From a virus, in IMG/VR virus record IMGVR_UViG_3300046804_003958, positions 1 to 25,214 of that record: a stretch of DNA of 25,214 nucleotides; one strand, written 5' to 3'. Of the stretch, positions 11,899 to 24,700 are shown piece by piece. A program made the position numbers and the translations under genes. A model generated the notes under the pieces. That model did no database searches and had not been told where the DNA came from. It saw only the letters and a program-made list of their open reading frames with translations. Position 1 is the stretch's first letter. Each line of letters opens with the position of its first letter.

Positions 11899-14800
11899 AT
11901 TGTTCTTTAAAGTTAAGGCTTACCTCAGCAGTTCCACTTCCACCACCATCAATCTTTTTAGCAGTAATAAATGTTGCTTCAAGATTGTTATTATCTGGTG
12001 TGATGACTCTCTTCTCTGGACCAAATATTTTGCTCATATCAATAGTTTCAGTAGAGTTTGCACCAATATAGAGAGTATCTCTTTCAGTATATGGTCTTAA
12101 ACTTTGATCATTTTGAACATCAATAAGAGCAGATGATAATCTGGTTATTTCGTTAAAGTTAGTCGGTGAAACTCCAGTTGTGTCAGCATTTCCATCAGCA
12201 TTTGTAACTTCAATAGCATCACCAAGAATATACCACTTGGGACTAACTGTTCTTTGTAAGTCTCCAATTGTTTCTTTAACAGAAATATTGTTAATCTGAG
12301 CATAATCTCTCAGTTTTGCAACCAAATAGAGAGGATATGGATTGTAGTTATAAAGTTTTGTTGAGTTGACTGATCCTTCTGCAGTTACATTAATAGGTCT
12401 AATTAGAATGGTGAAATTAGATCCAGCACTTAAAGTTTGATCAATTTGAATATAAGAATAAGTATTTCCACTAGAGAAATAACTACTTGTTACTCCAACA
12501 AATCTTGAATTTGTTACATTCACTGTTCCACCAGTTTGCAAAATTGCAATCTGACCACCATTATAATCAATTGCTGGGAATGTTCCTTGAATTTGAACAT
12601 AAAGATTTCCATCACTTAAACCTGTTTTTGGATTCACATTATATTCATTCACATCTGGAATTTGTAATGGATCTTCAACAGTAACCGTTGCTTTTGAACA
12701 AATGCCACCAGCAGGACTTGCAAGAGATGGAATACGGTAATCAATACCCATACGAATTGATGGTTGTTGTGGAGCCCAACCCTCAGCAGTTTCTACACCA
12801 TCCTCATTTGCGGCAGTATAACTATGGGTATGCTCACCATAAAGAATATCAGAGTTTGCTAGAATTGTTGTTGTACCAACTCCAGGAATAATAAATCCGT
12901 TCAATGTATCAGGAAGTGATACATCAGGTTTTTTATCAGTAATTCCAATTAGAAAATCTGCAAAGTGTTCATAATTATCTGCAGATCTTGGATTCACGAA
13001 TTGAATTTCAAGTGTAGATCCAGTGAATCCAAAGTCTGATGCGGCATAACAATCATAGTTACTTAATCTAATTTGATGTGGATATGTTACACCAATACCA
13101 ATTGTAGTTGTAATTCCGAGAACACGATCATAAACAACGTTACTTGGAGATCCAATATTACGGTCAGTTAAAGAGAAACTAGCTAAACCACCAAATCCCT
13201 TCACAGTTGCAGTTTGAGTGTTCACATTCACACTTGTAATATAAGCATTATAAATTGATGGGGCAATAATCTTAGCACCAACATCATCCGCAGTGAAAGA
13301 ACTTACACCAACTGTTGTAATTGTATTTGGATCACTAAATTGAATATCCAAATATCTTCCACTTTCAGTTTTTGCAATTCCTGGTGTATAAACGTGACCA
13401 AATCCTGGGCAGGCAGTACAAGTTACAACCTTAACTTCTGTTAGAGAATCTGTGGAAACATTTAACTCTGTAGGAACAATAATCTTTTTATTCTGAATCG
13501 GAACTCCATCACGATTTAGAATAAAATCTTTTGGTGTAACTCCAAGAAGAGACTTAACTTTCGAAGAACTTATTGTTCTTTGCTTAGAACTTGCTGAATA
13601 GATTTGTGATGTTCCTTCATCACCACCATCAATATAATAAGAAGCACCATACTTATAAATGTATTGTGGTGTTCTTACATCTCCAGTATTTGCAATATTA
13701 AGAGCATACTTAAATCTAAAATAAGAATCTTGCAAACAAGGAGAACCTAAAGAGTTTTCAATGACTAATGTGTGAATAACTACCCATCTTGCGTCACCAT
13801 TATCTGTAGGAATATAAGCATAAAATCTCGCACCAATAGCACCATACCAACCAAATTCAATCTTATACATTGTAACTTTTTCTGGATTCAACAAATATCC
13901 AGAAGGTCCATTTGAATTTAATGGATCTCCATTGAATTTATCTCTAGGTATTTGAATGGTCCAGTATTCAGTATCATCAAATGGATCACCACTTACAATA
14001 CGTGTTTGATCTGCAATTGTCAAACCACTTCTTGCTAAAGCACTACTTTCAAGTGGAATTGTACTTCTGCGTACAATATAAAACTGTCCAGCATCAATTC
14101 TAAAAACATATTGATCTGTTGGGTTAGAAATTCCCCATTCTAGAGTAATACCAGTAACAGGTTCTGTAGAAGATCTTAAACCAAATGTAAATCCGCTGAT
14201 TCTACCAGGTTGATATCTAAAAACTCTTCTTGATTGCAGATATGCGTATCTCTGATCAGAATCAGAATATCCAGGTCTAGTTGTAGTGGAATCTACATAA
14301 TAATTCAAAAGTAAAATAATTGTAGTAAACGTAAAATTATTTCCAGTTACAGGATCAACTAGAAGACTATCTTTAATATCTCTCCAGGTGTCAGTCCAAG
14401 TATCAATCTGTCTAAATGCTGCTTCAGTTCCTGCAGCATAAACAACGTCTCCTCCAAAAATATAAGCAAAAGAAGGTGATAAGAACTTATCTTTCCAATC
14501 AGATGGATATGCAGTTCCACCTGCACCATTAAAGTAATTATAAAGATCGTTTCCTAATTGAATAAAATTTATATACTGACTAAACCGAGTATTATCATAT
14601 AATCCTAATTTTTCAAACTTTGGTCCAAAGGGAAAAGAATATGGCACAGGAAACGCAGTAATTTTAATTGCAGATTCTTGAATCTCTTCTGTTCTTGTTG
14701 CATCATAGCGATTTCCATAAATTTCATTTCCCCTATTATCCCAAGAACCAAAACTAACTCCGGAATCATATGAATAAAATTCAAATTCATCAGGATCTAG

Positions 14801-15556
14801 TCCATAGGATGAAACGTTTGAAAATAAAGCTAATTGAACTTCTAAGCGATTGACACCAAGTAATGTTGTACTAACTTCACTTTGTTCTTTAAATTGCTCT
14901 TCAATCTTCCAAACGATATCAGACTTTCTTGTTGCCTCTGTTGCCCTTTTAATTAAGACTTGAGCAGATTGAACTTGAGATGATGATATATTATTAGATA
15001 AGAATGCCGTGTATGTATTACCAAGACCAACGATTCTCGAAATAAAAGTACCATCAGGAATGTCAGGACCATCAATTTGATCACCAACTCTAATATCTAA
15101 ATTTGAAATTGAATCATCAAAATAGATTTTATTTCCTTGTAGAGTGACTCTATCAACAACTCTGACTTCTAGATATGGATATTCTGCAAGAGTAACGGCA
15201 CCACTTGATACTGTTGAAACAGTGGTTCCAAATCCTACTGTTGATCCGCTTGTTACACCAACACCTGTAGAAACATCAACATCTAAATCACCATAAACTG
15301 CCGTTGCAATACCAACTTGTTGAAATTGAAGTCTAGTATATGCTGCATCACGATCATTAAAAACAACAGAAGTTGATCTTTTTTTGCTTGCATCTAGAGT
15401 ATAATAAGTATCAACTTCAGTAATGAGAGTATTACCAAATTCATCAGTTAAAAGTTCACCATTTGATATATTATATAAGTCTTGTTGATTACTGGGGACG
15501 ATTGATATTCTGCGTTTATCGTCCCCTATTTTTATATCCTTTCCACCTCCGGACAT
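11897..15556 (-). CDS. Large virion structural protein, 1219 aa, paralogue of the upstream 1061-aa protein
   Basis: A long strand-rich structural protein with no signal or membrane segment. It shares three blocks in the same order with its neighbour: QSEV..LLG..R.EV.L near 222, FRYQPGRISGFTFGLRSS near 443, and VTMYKIEFGWYGAIGA near 557 followed by KYGASYYIDGGDEG near 640. Upstream of them lie about 220 unique residues with beta modules (SGVGVTSGSTVGFG, VGDQIDGPDIPDGTFIS). The C-terminal third is strand-rich and ends with a MSKIFGPEKRVITPDNNN stretch. Such WYGA-containing proteins are, as I recall, tandem structural genes in T4-like cyanophages; baseplate or tail-fibre assembly is the likely site. 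A strong Shine-Dalgarno (GGGAGGAG) precedes the ATG, three bases after the previous stop. Confidence 0.85.
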   Translation of the reverse strand: MSGGGKDIKIGDDKRRISIVPSNQQDLYNISNGELLTDEFGNTLITEVDTYYTLDASKKRSTSVVFNDRDAAYTRLQFQQVGIATAVYGDLDVDVSTGVGVTSGSTVGFGTTVSTVSSGAVTLAEYPYLEVRVVDRVTLQGNKIYFDDSISNLDIRVGDQIDGPDIPDGTFISRIVGLGNTYTAFLSNNISSSQVQSAQVLIKRATEATRKSDIVWKIEEQFKEQSEVSTTLLGVNRLEVQLALFSNVSSYGLDPDEFEFYSYDSGVSFGSWDNRGNEIYGNRYDATRTEEIQESAIKITAFPVPYSFPFGPKFEKLGLYDNTRFSQYINFIQLGNDLYNYFNGAGGTAYPSDWKDKFLSPSFAYIFGGDVVYAAGTEAAFRQIDTWTDTWRDIKDSLLVDPVTGNNFTFTTIILLLNYYVDSTTTRPGYSDSDQRYAYLQSRRVFRYQPGRISGFTFGLRSSTEPVTGITLEWGISNPTDQYVFRIDAGQFYIVRRSTIPLESSALARSGLTIADQTRIVSGDPFDDTEYWTIQIPRDKFNGDPLNSNGPSGYLLNPEKVTMYKIEFGWYGAIGARFYAYIPTDNGDARWVVIHTLVIENSLGSPCLQDSYFRFKYALNIANTGDVRTPQYIYKYGASYYIDGGDEGTSQIYSASSKQRTISSSKVKSLLGVTPKDFILNRDGVPIQNKKIIVPTELNVSTDSLTEVKVVTCTACPGFGHVYTPGIAKTESGRYLDIQFSDPNTITTVGVSSFTADDVGAKIIAPSIYNAYITSVNVNTQTATVKGFGGLASFSLTDRNIGSPSNVVYDRVLGITTTIGIGVTYPHQIRLSNYDCYAASDFGFTGSTLEIQFVNPRSADNYEHFADFLIGITDKKPDVSLPDTLNGFIIPGVGTTTILANSDILYGEHTHSYTAANEDGVETAEGWAPQQPSIRMGIDYRIPSLASPAGGICSKATVTVEDPLQIPDVNEYNVNPKTGLSDGNLYVQIQGTFPAIDYNGGQIAILQTGGTVNVTNSRFVGVTSSYFSSGNTYSYIQIDQTLSAGSNFTILIRPINVTAEGSVNSTKLYNYNPYPLYLVAKLRDYAQINNISVKETIGDLQRTVSPKWYILGDAIEVTNADGNADTTGVSPTNFNEITRLSSALIDVQNDQSLRPYTERDTLYIGANSTETIDMSKIFGPEKRVITPDNNNLEATFITAKKIDGGGSGTAEVSLNFKEQ

Positions 15557-15559
15557 AGA

Positions 15560-18500
15560 TCACTGCTCCTCCCAGGTGATGCTTGCAGATATATCTGCAT
15601 ATGCTGCTCCGCTATTATATATTGATTGTGTTGAAGCGCATAGATATAAACTATCTACTTTGTTTGTAAGTGGGAAAGAAAGATATTCCTTATTATAATC
15701 AAAGTATGGTGATAAATCATACTGTGCTCCAGAAGCAGGTACGAAAATACTTGAAACTACAGTTCCAGTTCCAGGAATTGGGCTTCTGACTTGAGGATTA
15801 ACCTTAATTGAAGATAATTGTGCAAGAGTAAATTCAGTTGTAATACCAGAAACTCCATTTCCAGTTGGATCACTATTCTCTTCTTTCAGGAAGTTATTGG
15901 TAGTGGTTAGAATAATATTATCTGAAGATGAATTTAAGGCGTAGAAATAATAACCACTGACTGTTCCTCTGTTTTCAAGATATCCAAGAACTGAAATTGG
16001 TTTTTGAGTTACATCATTTTGATAGTATCCTCTGAAATAACCATATACACCAGTGTTATCTGAAAGATAACTTGAATTGCTAACTCCGACTTGAGTTGGA
16101 TTGCCAGTCTTTCCAATATTTGTATTGGATGAAAGTGCAAGTGTTCCAGTTGTTGAAGCAGTTGTTTGGAAAATAGGAGTTTTCAGAAGGTCTAGTTTAA
16201 GAACTCCAGTGGAACCAGAAGAGAGGCGTGTTGGATAAACCTGAGTTCTGTTCCTTACATTCCTTCCAGTGCTACTTTGAATATAATCTCTACACTTTAA
16301 TCCAATCAAAGGTGTAAGACGATTTGGAATAATCGTAATCGTAGATAATGAAGTTGAATTTAATGGAGCGTTTAGATAAAGTCTTCTATTTGATATATCT
16401 ACAAAGTTAACTTTAATGTTTTGATCTAGGACATTTGAAGTAATAACTTGAGATCCAACATAGAAAGATGTGGAAAGACCAGAAGATGTTCCAGCAGTGA
16501 TATATGGATCACTTGAACTGGTTGCATTTGTAAGTACAACCTCAGTGACTCCAGCACCTACAGTGTATAATCTCTTTGAACCATAGACACTTAAAGTTGA
16601 TGGCGTGGAGTAACTAAACAGTTTAACAGTTCCTCTGTCTCCACCATCAATGTAGTAAGAAGCGCCATACTTAACAATGTGCTCAGATGCAGAACCATAA
16701 GAGAATGTTGATGCAAGTCTCTTCGTGTTTGTATAACCGAATCTATTTGCACCTCCACCACCATAAACAAGATAGGTAATTGGTAGAGTTGCATTTCCAA
16801 GAGATGAAACCTTAAGTTGGTTTGATGCTCTTAAATGATGAACCCTTACCCATCTTGCTTCACCATTACTGACAGGAACATAAGCAAGGAATAGAGCACC
16901 AACAGCACCATACCAAGAGAATTCAATCTTATACATTGTGACCTTAGTAAGATCAATATCCCAGATGCTGGTATCAGTCAGCAATTCCCCAGTATCTGGA
17001 TCAGTAACATTTTGACCTGCTCTCTTGTCACTTACAGCATCACTATAAAGTAGATCTTCAGTTTCACCATCTAGTCTATCTCCGCTAAATCTAGATCTTG
17101 GAATACGATATTCATAAACGTTCCAATAATCTTTTTTAACGTTTTGATTCACCCACTTATCATAATAAGTATTAACAGCATCAATTTGATCTTTCAGAGT
17201 TGATGTATCTGAAGCCCCTAGAGTTGTATCAACATATCCTTCATTATTTCCATCACCATCTTCATACATATAGGGGAACATTCCCGTTGGTTTAACGGTT
17301 GTGTATTTTGTTCTCGATGCATTAATTAGAGCACCGCTTGTAGGTTGTACAAAAGGAACTGGAGTAATTATGACGTGAGAAGAAATACCAGTAACGTTTG
17401 TAATACCAGTTACAGAACTTCCATCAAGATTATTAAGTGTAAGTGTTCCTCTACCCGTTGAACTGTTCACAGAAACAGATGCAAGTCTGTAAATCTTAGT
17501 ATCTGTGAGTCCAGTAATGACTCCAACGTTCGTTCCTTTGGAATAGGATACATATTGCCCAGTAGAAAGACCAACTGCCATTCCACCAGATTGATAATAA
17601 GTTGGAACAGTTGAAATACCAATGTTAACAGTAAATGAAGTGCTTGAATTAACTTGAAGAACGTTATAACCAAAAGTTCTGTTTGGATAATATTTTGGAG
17701 TAACTGGATCAAGATAACAAGTCATTCCAATACCACTTAAGGTAATAAACTTACCTTCTTCAAATCCGTGAGCTACAGAAGTGGTAATGACCATTAATCC
17801 AGTACTAATGTCATATGTGGCATTAGTAATGGTTTTTCCAAGTCCAGCAATTGAAATCGTATTTCCACCAGTAACTGATGTAATACCAACCTGAGACTCA
17901 CTTTGAAGTAAAGATGGATCATAAACTGCTGCGTGAGTCATCAGCAGATTATCTCTTAAAATTACAAGATCACCGAATTTCTTAGGTGTTGCAACAGGGT
18001 TTTGAAGTGCCGTTGCATTAGATTGCGACTCAGATCCTCTTGCAGATAATGGATCTAGAGGGTTTGTTCTTCCATAATCTTGAGTTTGTTGTCCAGCAGC
18101 AGTACCAAAAGTTAGTGGATTTTCATAAATGATAGACTGTGTTCTTCTAACGACACAGAAGTTATCTCCAGTTCCATCATTTCTAGATTCCCAGTAATAT
18201 CCATCATAATTATCAAAAATTCCATACTTACGAACTGCAGGGTTTTGTACTGATGCACCATCATCGCTGATGAGTGAGGTTTTAACACCAAATGTTGCAG
18301 CAGATACACGACCTGGTTGGTATCTAAAGAATCTTTTTGATGTTAAAATTGCAGTTCTATCTGCAGGTCCTTCGATCAATGCTCCAGATTCTTCAGGAAC
18401 GTGAGTCAGACCCCAACCCATTGTTTGTCCAATACCAGCATAAACACCAGTATTTGAAACTGTAGAGTATTGTTCAGGTGATGGTGACCATTCCGTTGGG

Positions 18501-18745
18501 TTCACATCATAGGTGTTAACGTCAGCAAAGATACCAAGAGCAACTTCGGAACGGGGAATACCAAGAAGAGAAAGAGCAACTTCAGACTGAACTTTATTCT
18601 GTTCAGCAACTGGAATTGTTGATTGATCACTTGCAATTACAACAGGAATAGATTTTTCAGACGTTTGCTGCCCAGGAGGTACAGGAGCAGTTCTACCTAC
18701 AACGACAACTGCTGCATTATTATTAACGTTTGTGTTATCTGGCAT
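15560..18745 (-). CDS. Large virion structural protein, 1061 aa, paralogue of the 1219-aa protein
   Basis: A strand-rich structural protein. The head (MPDNTNVNNNAAVVVVGRTA) leads into the shared blocks: QSEVALSLLGIPRSEVALG near 51, FRYQPGRVSAATFGVKTS near 143, VTMYKIEFSWYGAVGALFLA near 600 and KYGASYYIDGGDRG near 690. A VITTSVAHGFEEG module near 330 belongs to the same repeat type as in the giant protein upstream. The C-terminal third has alternating strands and turns and ends SASITWEEQ. It starts one base after the giant-gene stop, with GGAG ten bases before the ATG. The mix of a common core with unique ends suggests duplication followed by divergence within the operon. Confidence 0.85.
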   Translation of the reverse strand: MPDNTNVNNNAAVVVVGRTAPVPPGQQTSEKSIPVVIASDQSTIPVAEQNKVQSEVALSLLGIPRSEVALGIFADVNTYDVNPTEWSPSPEQYSTVSNTGVYAGIGQTMGWGLTHVPEESGALIEGPADRTAILTSKRFFRYQPGRVSAATFGVKTSLISDDGASVQNPAVRKYGIFDNYDGYYWESRNDGTGDNFCVVRRTQSIIYENPLTFGTAAGQQTQDYGRTNPLDPLSARGSESQSNATALQNPVATPKKFGDLVILRDNLLMTHAAVYDPSLLQSESQVGITSVTGGNTISIAGLGKTITNATYDISTGLMVITTSVAHGFEEGKFITLSGIGMTCYLDPVTPKYYPNRTFGYNVLQVNSSTSFTVNIGISTVPTYYQSGGMAVGLSTGQYVSYSKGTNVGVITGLTDTKIYRLASVSVNSSTGRGTLTLNNLDGSSVTGITNVTGISSHVIITPVPFVQPTSGALINASRTKYTTVKPTGMFPYMYEDGDGNNEGYVDTTLGASDTSTLKDQIDAVNTYYDKWVNQNVKKDYWNVYEYRIPRSRFSGDRLDGETEDLLYSDAVSDKRAGQNVTDPDTGELLTDTSIWDIDLTKVTMYKIEFSWYGAVGALFLAYVPVSNGEARWVRVHHLRASNQLKVSSLGNATLPITYLVYGGGGANRFGYTNTKRLASTFSYGSASEHIVKYGASYYIDGGDRGTVKLFSYSTPSTLSVYGSKRLYTVGAGVTEVVLTNATSSSDPYITAGTSSGLSTSFYVGSQVITSNVLDQNIKVNFVDISNRRLYLNAPLNSTSLSTITIIPNRLTPLIGLKCRDYIQSSTGRNVRNRTQVYPTRLSSGSTGVLKLDLLKTPIFQTTASTTGTLALSSNTNIGKTGNPTQVGVSNSSYLSDNTGVYGYFRGYYQNDVTQKPISVLGYLENRGTVSGYYFYALNSSSDNIILTTTNNFLKEENSDPTGNGVSGITTEFTLAQLSSIKVNPQVRSPIPGTGTVVSSIFVPASGAQYDLSPYFDYNKEYLSFPLTNKVDSLYLCASTQSIYNSGAAYADISASITWEEQ

Positions 18746-18746
18746 C

Positions 18747-21700
18747 TTAAATTACTCCGACTCTTCCTTTTGCGATGGTAAAGATGTTCCTTATAGATAT
18801 ATATCCAGTCTGAGCTCCGTTAGTTACTGAAGTTGTTGTAATTCCAGTAAGTCTAAGTCTCTTCGTTGTAGCTCCTGCATCAATCTTCTGAGCCACTGTA
18901 AATTCAACTGTTGATAAGTCTGGTGAAACTGAGTGGTTCACCAATTTAACAATATCACCCGTTGAAATACCACTGAATTGCGTATAATCATCAAGAGTTA
19001 CCGTGTACTGAGTTGCTCCAGCACCGATTGTATTCCAGGTGCCTGTTCCAATACCAATATATGTAGTGAATCCTGCTGGTTGGGTAAGAAACTCCTTGGC
19101 AATAATATCATAACCAAGAGCAGAAGTGAGTCCAAGAGTATTGGTTTGAGTTGATGTGAGACTCAGTTGAATGTATCCATTCTGTCTTCCAAATGTTCCA
19201 GAGTCTGGAGTTGTAATATTGAAGTTCAGGAATCTTGATCCAAGAGTTTCATTTGTGGTTCCTTGTCCAACTATAGTACCAATTCCAGCGGAAATAATTG
19301 AAACCTTAGTGCTGCTAATATCTTTCGCAGCACCATCTTCAACATAGAGAAGTACAGGGCTATTAAATGTAACTCCTCTTTGAATGGTAAAGTTCACTGA
19401 GTTGTAATCACTATCATAAATGTCAGGTGTTGGAATCCACTCATCAGATGGTCCAAGAATGATATTATTTGTAGTTGTAATCTTACCAGAAGCATAAGTT
19501 CTAAGACCAGTTCCACAGTTGCGAATAATATTACCGCTAGTAGAAACAACTGAAGTTACAGATAGATCAACAGGTCCTGGATAGTTTTCAAATAAAGAAT
19601 CATTAACTCTCAGAGTTTGTGATTGCTGAGCATTTAATGGTTGGAATGGATATCTATCTGTAATGCATCCATCAACAAAAGATGAATCCTCGATTGAAAG
19701 TCTTCTAGAATCATAGACATATAATCCGTGACCAGATGAGTTACGAACTTCAATTCCTTTGATAAGTGATGAATCTATTTCTGGGAAGTACATCAAGTAA
19801 TTATCAAGATCATCATTAAACAGGATATTATTTCCAGAGTTTCCGTCGATTGTCAGATTGCTAATTGTAATGTCAGTTGGATTTGTGGTTGCGATACCAA
19901 CTAAGTTACCATTAAACTCTAATGAATTTCCACCACCATCTGTTGAGTCAGTAGCAAAATACTGCAACTTAACAACAGTATTCTTTCCATTACCTTTCAA
20001 ACTAAATCCAGTTGGAATTGTAATGTTATTTGTTAGGTAAGTTCCACTTGAAAGATCGAGTTGATTTCCACCATTTGCAATGGTAGAATTAATCGCTTGA
20101 TTTAGTGCATAAGTGTTATCGTGAACAACTTTAACTGCTCCATCAGGATTAACTCGATACTGTCCATTTAGAGTAATGAAACTTGCACCGATTCCAACAA
20201 TTCGATCAATTGCCCAACCTCTTCTAGATGTTGTAACTCCAACTAATGGGAAGTGAACTTGATTACTTGTATATTCATTTGAAGTTCCCTTTGTTGACCA
20301 CTCAGTCTTTTCATATAAACCATAGTCTATCCAAATGATTCCTGAAGTGGAAGATCCAAGTTCTTTTGGTCCAAGAATTCCAACAAGTTTTGCATTGTTG
20401 ATATTTGCAGTTCCACTTGTTCCAGCACTTTCTTGACGATAAACCAGAATACCATAATTTGTGTTCGTTCTGGCAAGAGTTAATGTAATGTTGTTTAGGT
20501 CATTCCAATTTGCAATGGCTACCTGCCCAATTCCTGCAAGTGGTGCAATCTGTGCTGCAGGTCCAACCTTACCATTTCTAAAGTGATACTGAGCAACCCA
20601 ATAAAAATATGTTGAAACAGTTGCCGCAGTTCCAACTTTTGCAGCACTACAAGATGCTGTAACTGGACTTTCAACTAAAGTGCTGTCACTAAAATCAGTG
20701 GCACCAAAGACCTTAACTCTTTGATTAACTGCAAACTTAGCAGTAGAAATTCCACTAATTTGAAGACGGCTGCTAACTGTAGATCCAATACCAGCATAAA
20801 CTGTAGGATCATTGCTTACACCAAAACTTCTGAGTTTGTAGATGTCTAATTCGTGAGGATCAGTTAATTCATATCCAGTTGCAGCATCATTAACTTTTAA
20901 AACACGATCCTGAGCAAATGTTGGTTCATCTGTTGTTGGAAGATCGCTTAGCTTGAAATTCTCATAAGTAGCGGCACGAATTGATTCTGCAACATCAATG
21001 TTCTTTGCTCTGACTTGCTTGTTGAAGCTAACTGGACCATCAAACTGTGATAGAACAGTTCCTGATGCTCCACCTTCAACCCAAAGTCTGTTTCTAATTG
21101 TAACATTATCAAAGATAGCATTGGTAGATTCTGGATCTTCACCAGTTTCAGTTGGAGCTGGTATATCAAACCTCGTCCTACCACTGAAGATATCTCCAGC
21201 ATTATTCATACCACTATAAACTACAAGTCCACAGGAACGCTTCTGACCCTGTGCTAGAAGGTTTTCTTGTTCATTAAGTGTTTTGACCTGTACTTGAGGG
21301 AGACCCGTTGAATAGTTACCAGGACCGTAACCAAGATATTCAAATGTATGACCAGAAGCACGAAGAATCGAAGGTCTACGGAATTCAATCGCTAGAGGTT
21401 CAATTTTGCGAATTAAAGAGTTTGCATCGTGACTTTCTTGGCGAGTTCCAAGAGAACCACGAATTACAGTTGCAGTAGAATTATTATTGCTACTGACCAC
21501 TCTCATAATTTCATTATCAATCTGAATGTAAGAACCAAGAGGAAGTCTTACAGCAGTACCAATTCCAGTGCTCTGAATACTAATGGATGTTCCAGTTGTA
21601 ATTGCAGAACTTAAAGTGAATTTATCATTTCCATAGAATGATACGTGTCTGATTCCATAATTTTCTTGTGAACTATCAGATACACCATCATTTGCAGATA

Positions 21701-24700
21701 ATCCGTGCTTCATTACAAAGCCATTGGTAATGGATAACTGCTTATTCGTAGTAATTGTAAATTGATTATATGCTAACTTTTCTTTTACAACATACTCACC
21801 AACATTATTATAGGAAGAATCTAGAATTTGGAATCTGTTTCCAGATAATAGACCGTGTGCAGCAGTTGTTCTGACTGTTGTAATTCCAGATACAGAATCG
21901 TAATAAGTCAGCAGAACACGTGAGGATGGTCCAACAACAAATGCATATTGTGTTGGTAGAATATCTGGGTCACCTGCGGTTTTTGCAACTGCAACTTGAG
22001 TTGATGAAGGTACTGAGGTAATCAGATAGTGATTACTTGCGGTAGTACCAATACCAGTGAGTTGTACAACGTCACCAACATTCGTTGAAATACCTGTCGT
22101 AGCAATTGTATATCTTGCAGCACCGTTTCCAGCACCGATTGCAGTTTGATCAAAGTATAGTCCAGCAGCACTGTATCCAGAACCTGGTGCAATGATATCA
22201 ACAGAAGTAACTGCACCACTAGAAACAACAACCTTTGCAGTGGCACCATTCCAAGTTCCAGTCTGAGAACCATTTAGAAGTTTTACATTATAATAGGTTC
22301 CATCGACATATCCACTACCTGCAGTAACTGTACCTGTTGCAATTCCTGAAAGCCCGTGGAATCTTGGAAATGTAATCGTTGCGGTTCCACCACCAGTTGA
22401 AACTGAAGAAATAGTAAGACCCAAACCAACTGTTTTCAGAAGAAGGTCTGCACTTTCTCTAGTGATACTCTTCTTCAGATCATTTGTAACAATAGCACCG
22501 ATTGGAGAACGCTTTGCAAATGTCTTTGCTGTTGGTGGGTTTGATGTAACATTATCTCTATCCAATTCTGGATAAAGATTTGTCGCTAACTGACCAAATT
22601 CAAGATTTGTGAACTCGGCATTCATTGCATTGCTTGCATTCAACACATAAAGGTGATAAATGCCGTCTTGCTGATTATAAATGTATGGAGAAATGATATC
22701 GTGATCATAGATGTAGAGATTGCTCTGGAAATCATTTCTTTCAAATCTTGGAAGATTTGTACTTCTGATTCCAACATTATTTGAGAATGTTCCTACTAAG
22801 TGGGAAGTTCCATTAATATCAGTTTGCCCATATTGGAATGAATATGAGTTTGGAACTCCAGTAACAACGAATGTACCATTGTATCCACTATTTCCAACAC
22901 CACTTGTATTTGTAGTGGACTGTACATTCTTAATGTTAACGATTTCGCCAACTTGAACATTATGAGGAAGTTCTGTTAATACGGTAATTGTTCCAGAACT
23001 TGATGAACACGTTGCAATGAATCTTGGATTTTTGTTATACTCATAATCTGTAGTCGCAATGCTTGTTCTTGTGAAATCAACATTGCTTCTTGCACCTGTT
23101 GTGCTTGATTCCTGAATTACAAATCCAATCTCAGGATCTCTAGCATTTTCCTGCTCTTTTGGAATAACAACACGGAACTTATAAAGTCTTTCATCTAGAC
23201 TTCTTTGGTCAATAAATCTCTTAAGATATCCAAGTTCTCTTGTAGAAGAATAGTTTGGAATCGAATTATTTACAAAGGCATTATAAATGTCATTATTTGC
23301 ATTAACGTGAACAAACCAATTTCTATTTTGAGCATCATATTGAATTGGTGAACCCAGTTCTCCAGAATCCTTATCTGATACTCGACTTAAGATATGAAGT
23401 TTTGTACCACCATAAACTGTAATTGCTTGCCCCTGAGAAGCATTTGTGAAAGACGAAGCAAGTTTAACAGTATTATTATCACCATTGTTAATGGCATAAT
23501 ATGTTACGTGCTCAGTGATGTTTTCTGGAAGATCTCCATCGTCACTAATAATTTTAACCTTTTCTCCAGTTAAGAGTTTGTTTGCACCAATTGTGAAGGA
23601 ATCAGATGTAGGTCCAGAAGTAACATCATAAATTTTTACAGCACTTGTAGTTCCTAATGCTGTTGTAAGTCCACTTGTGCTGATCACATTATCGCACATA
23701 TAAATGGATGCCGAGAATGTAGATCCAGCAGACACTAAGTATAGAGTATCGTTTGTTTTCGCACCAACTCTACATCCTTGCGCTTGAGATGGTGGAAGCA
23801 CATCAGGGGAATTAAATCCAGAAAGATAAAGATGACTTGAAATACCAATGGTCTTCGTTAGTGTATCATCAAACGATAACCATTGAACTTCGGTTTCTGT
23901 TTCCGAAACTGCTCTTGGAGGCAGAACTGATGTAATGAAAGCTTTGTTATCTTTACTAAATGCTTCCTTTTTAAATCCAGTTGCCGTCAGTGAAATCTGT
24001 CCAAAGTTAGAGTTGGAATTTGTAATCGACCCATCACCACCAGCATTTGCATCAAAGTGACGATTAAATCCGATTGCAAAGACAGAAACAATCTGAATGA
24101 AACTGTCGTTTGAAATTTTAATATGACTTGTTTCCCATCCTTTACGATAAACAGCGTCTGGATCTAAGTGATAGACCTTTGTAGAGTCTGTCTGTGATGC
24201 ACCTTCTGGAAGTGAAGACCCATAAACAGTCGTATAATTAACTCCCTGATATGTTCTAGAAGACTTATCATATTTTACAAACGCACGGTCATCTTTTTGT
24301 AGAGAGATTGCCGTGAACTGTGCAACAACAGTACTTCTAAATCCAGCAGACTTATTACCATCGGCGTGAAGTCCATTCATACCCCATACTGAACGTAAGG
24401 AGCAGTTAAAGATGTATGGAGATGCACCGGAAACAGTATCAGTTTCAACAGTAACCGTCGCTCCAGCAGCACTTGGGCTTGGGTTAATATTTGGATATGA
24501 TGAAAGTGATGGAAGAAGATATGTGAATGTAGTCGCGTCTACAACATTCTGAACTATTGTAGAGATATTATAAGGAGCAACAACACCAGAACCACTGACT
24601 CCTTTAATCTTAATTGGAGTTCCCTGGTTTAAATTATGAGGAACTGCTGTGGTAACTGTTACAACGCTTGTTGGAGTTGCACCATTTCCAGAGATAATTG

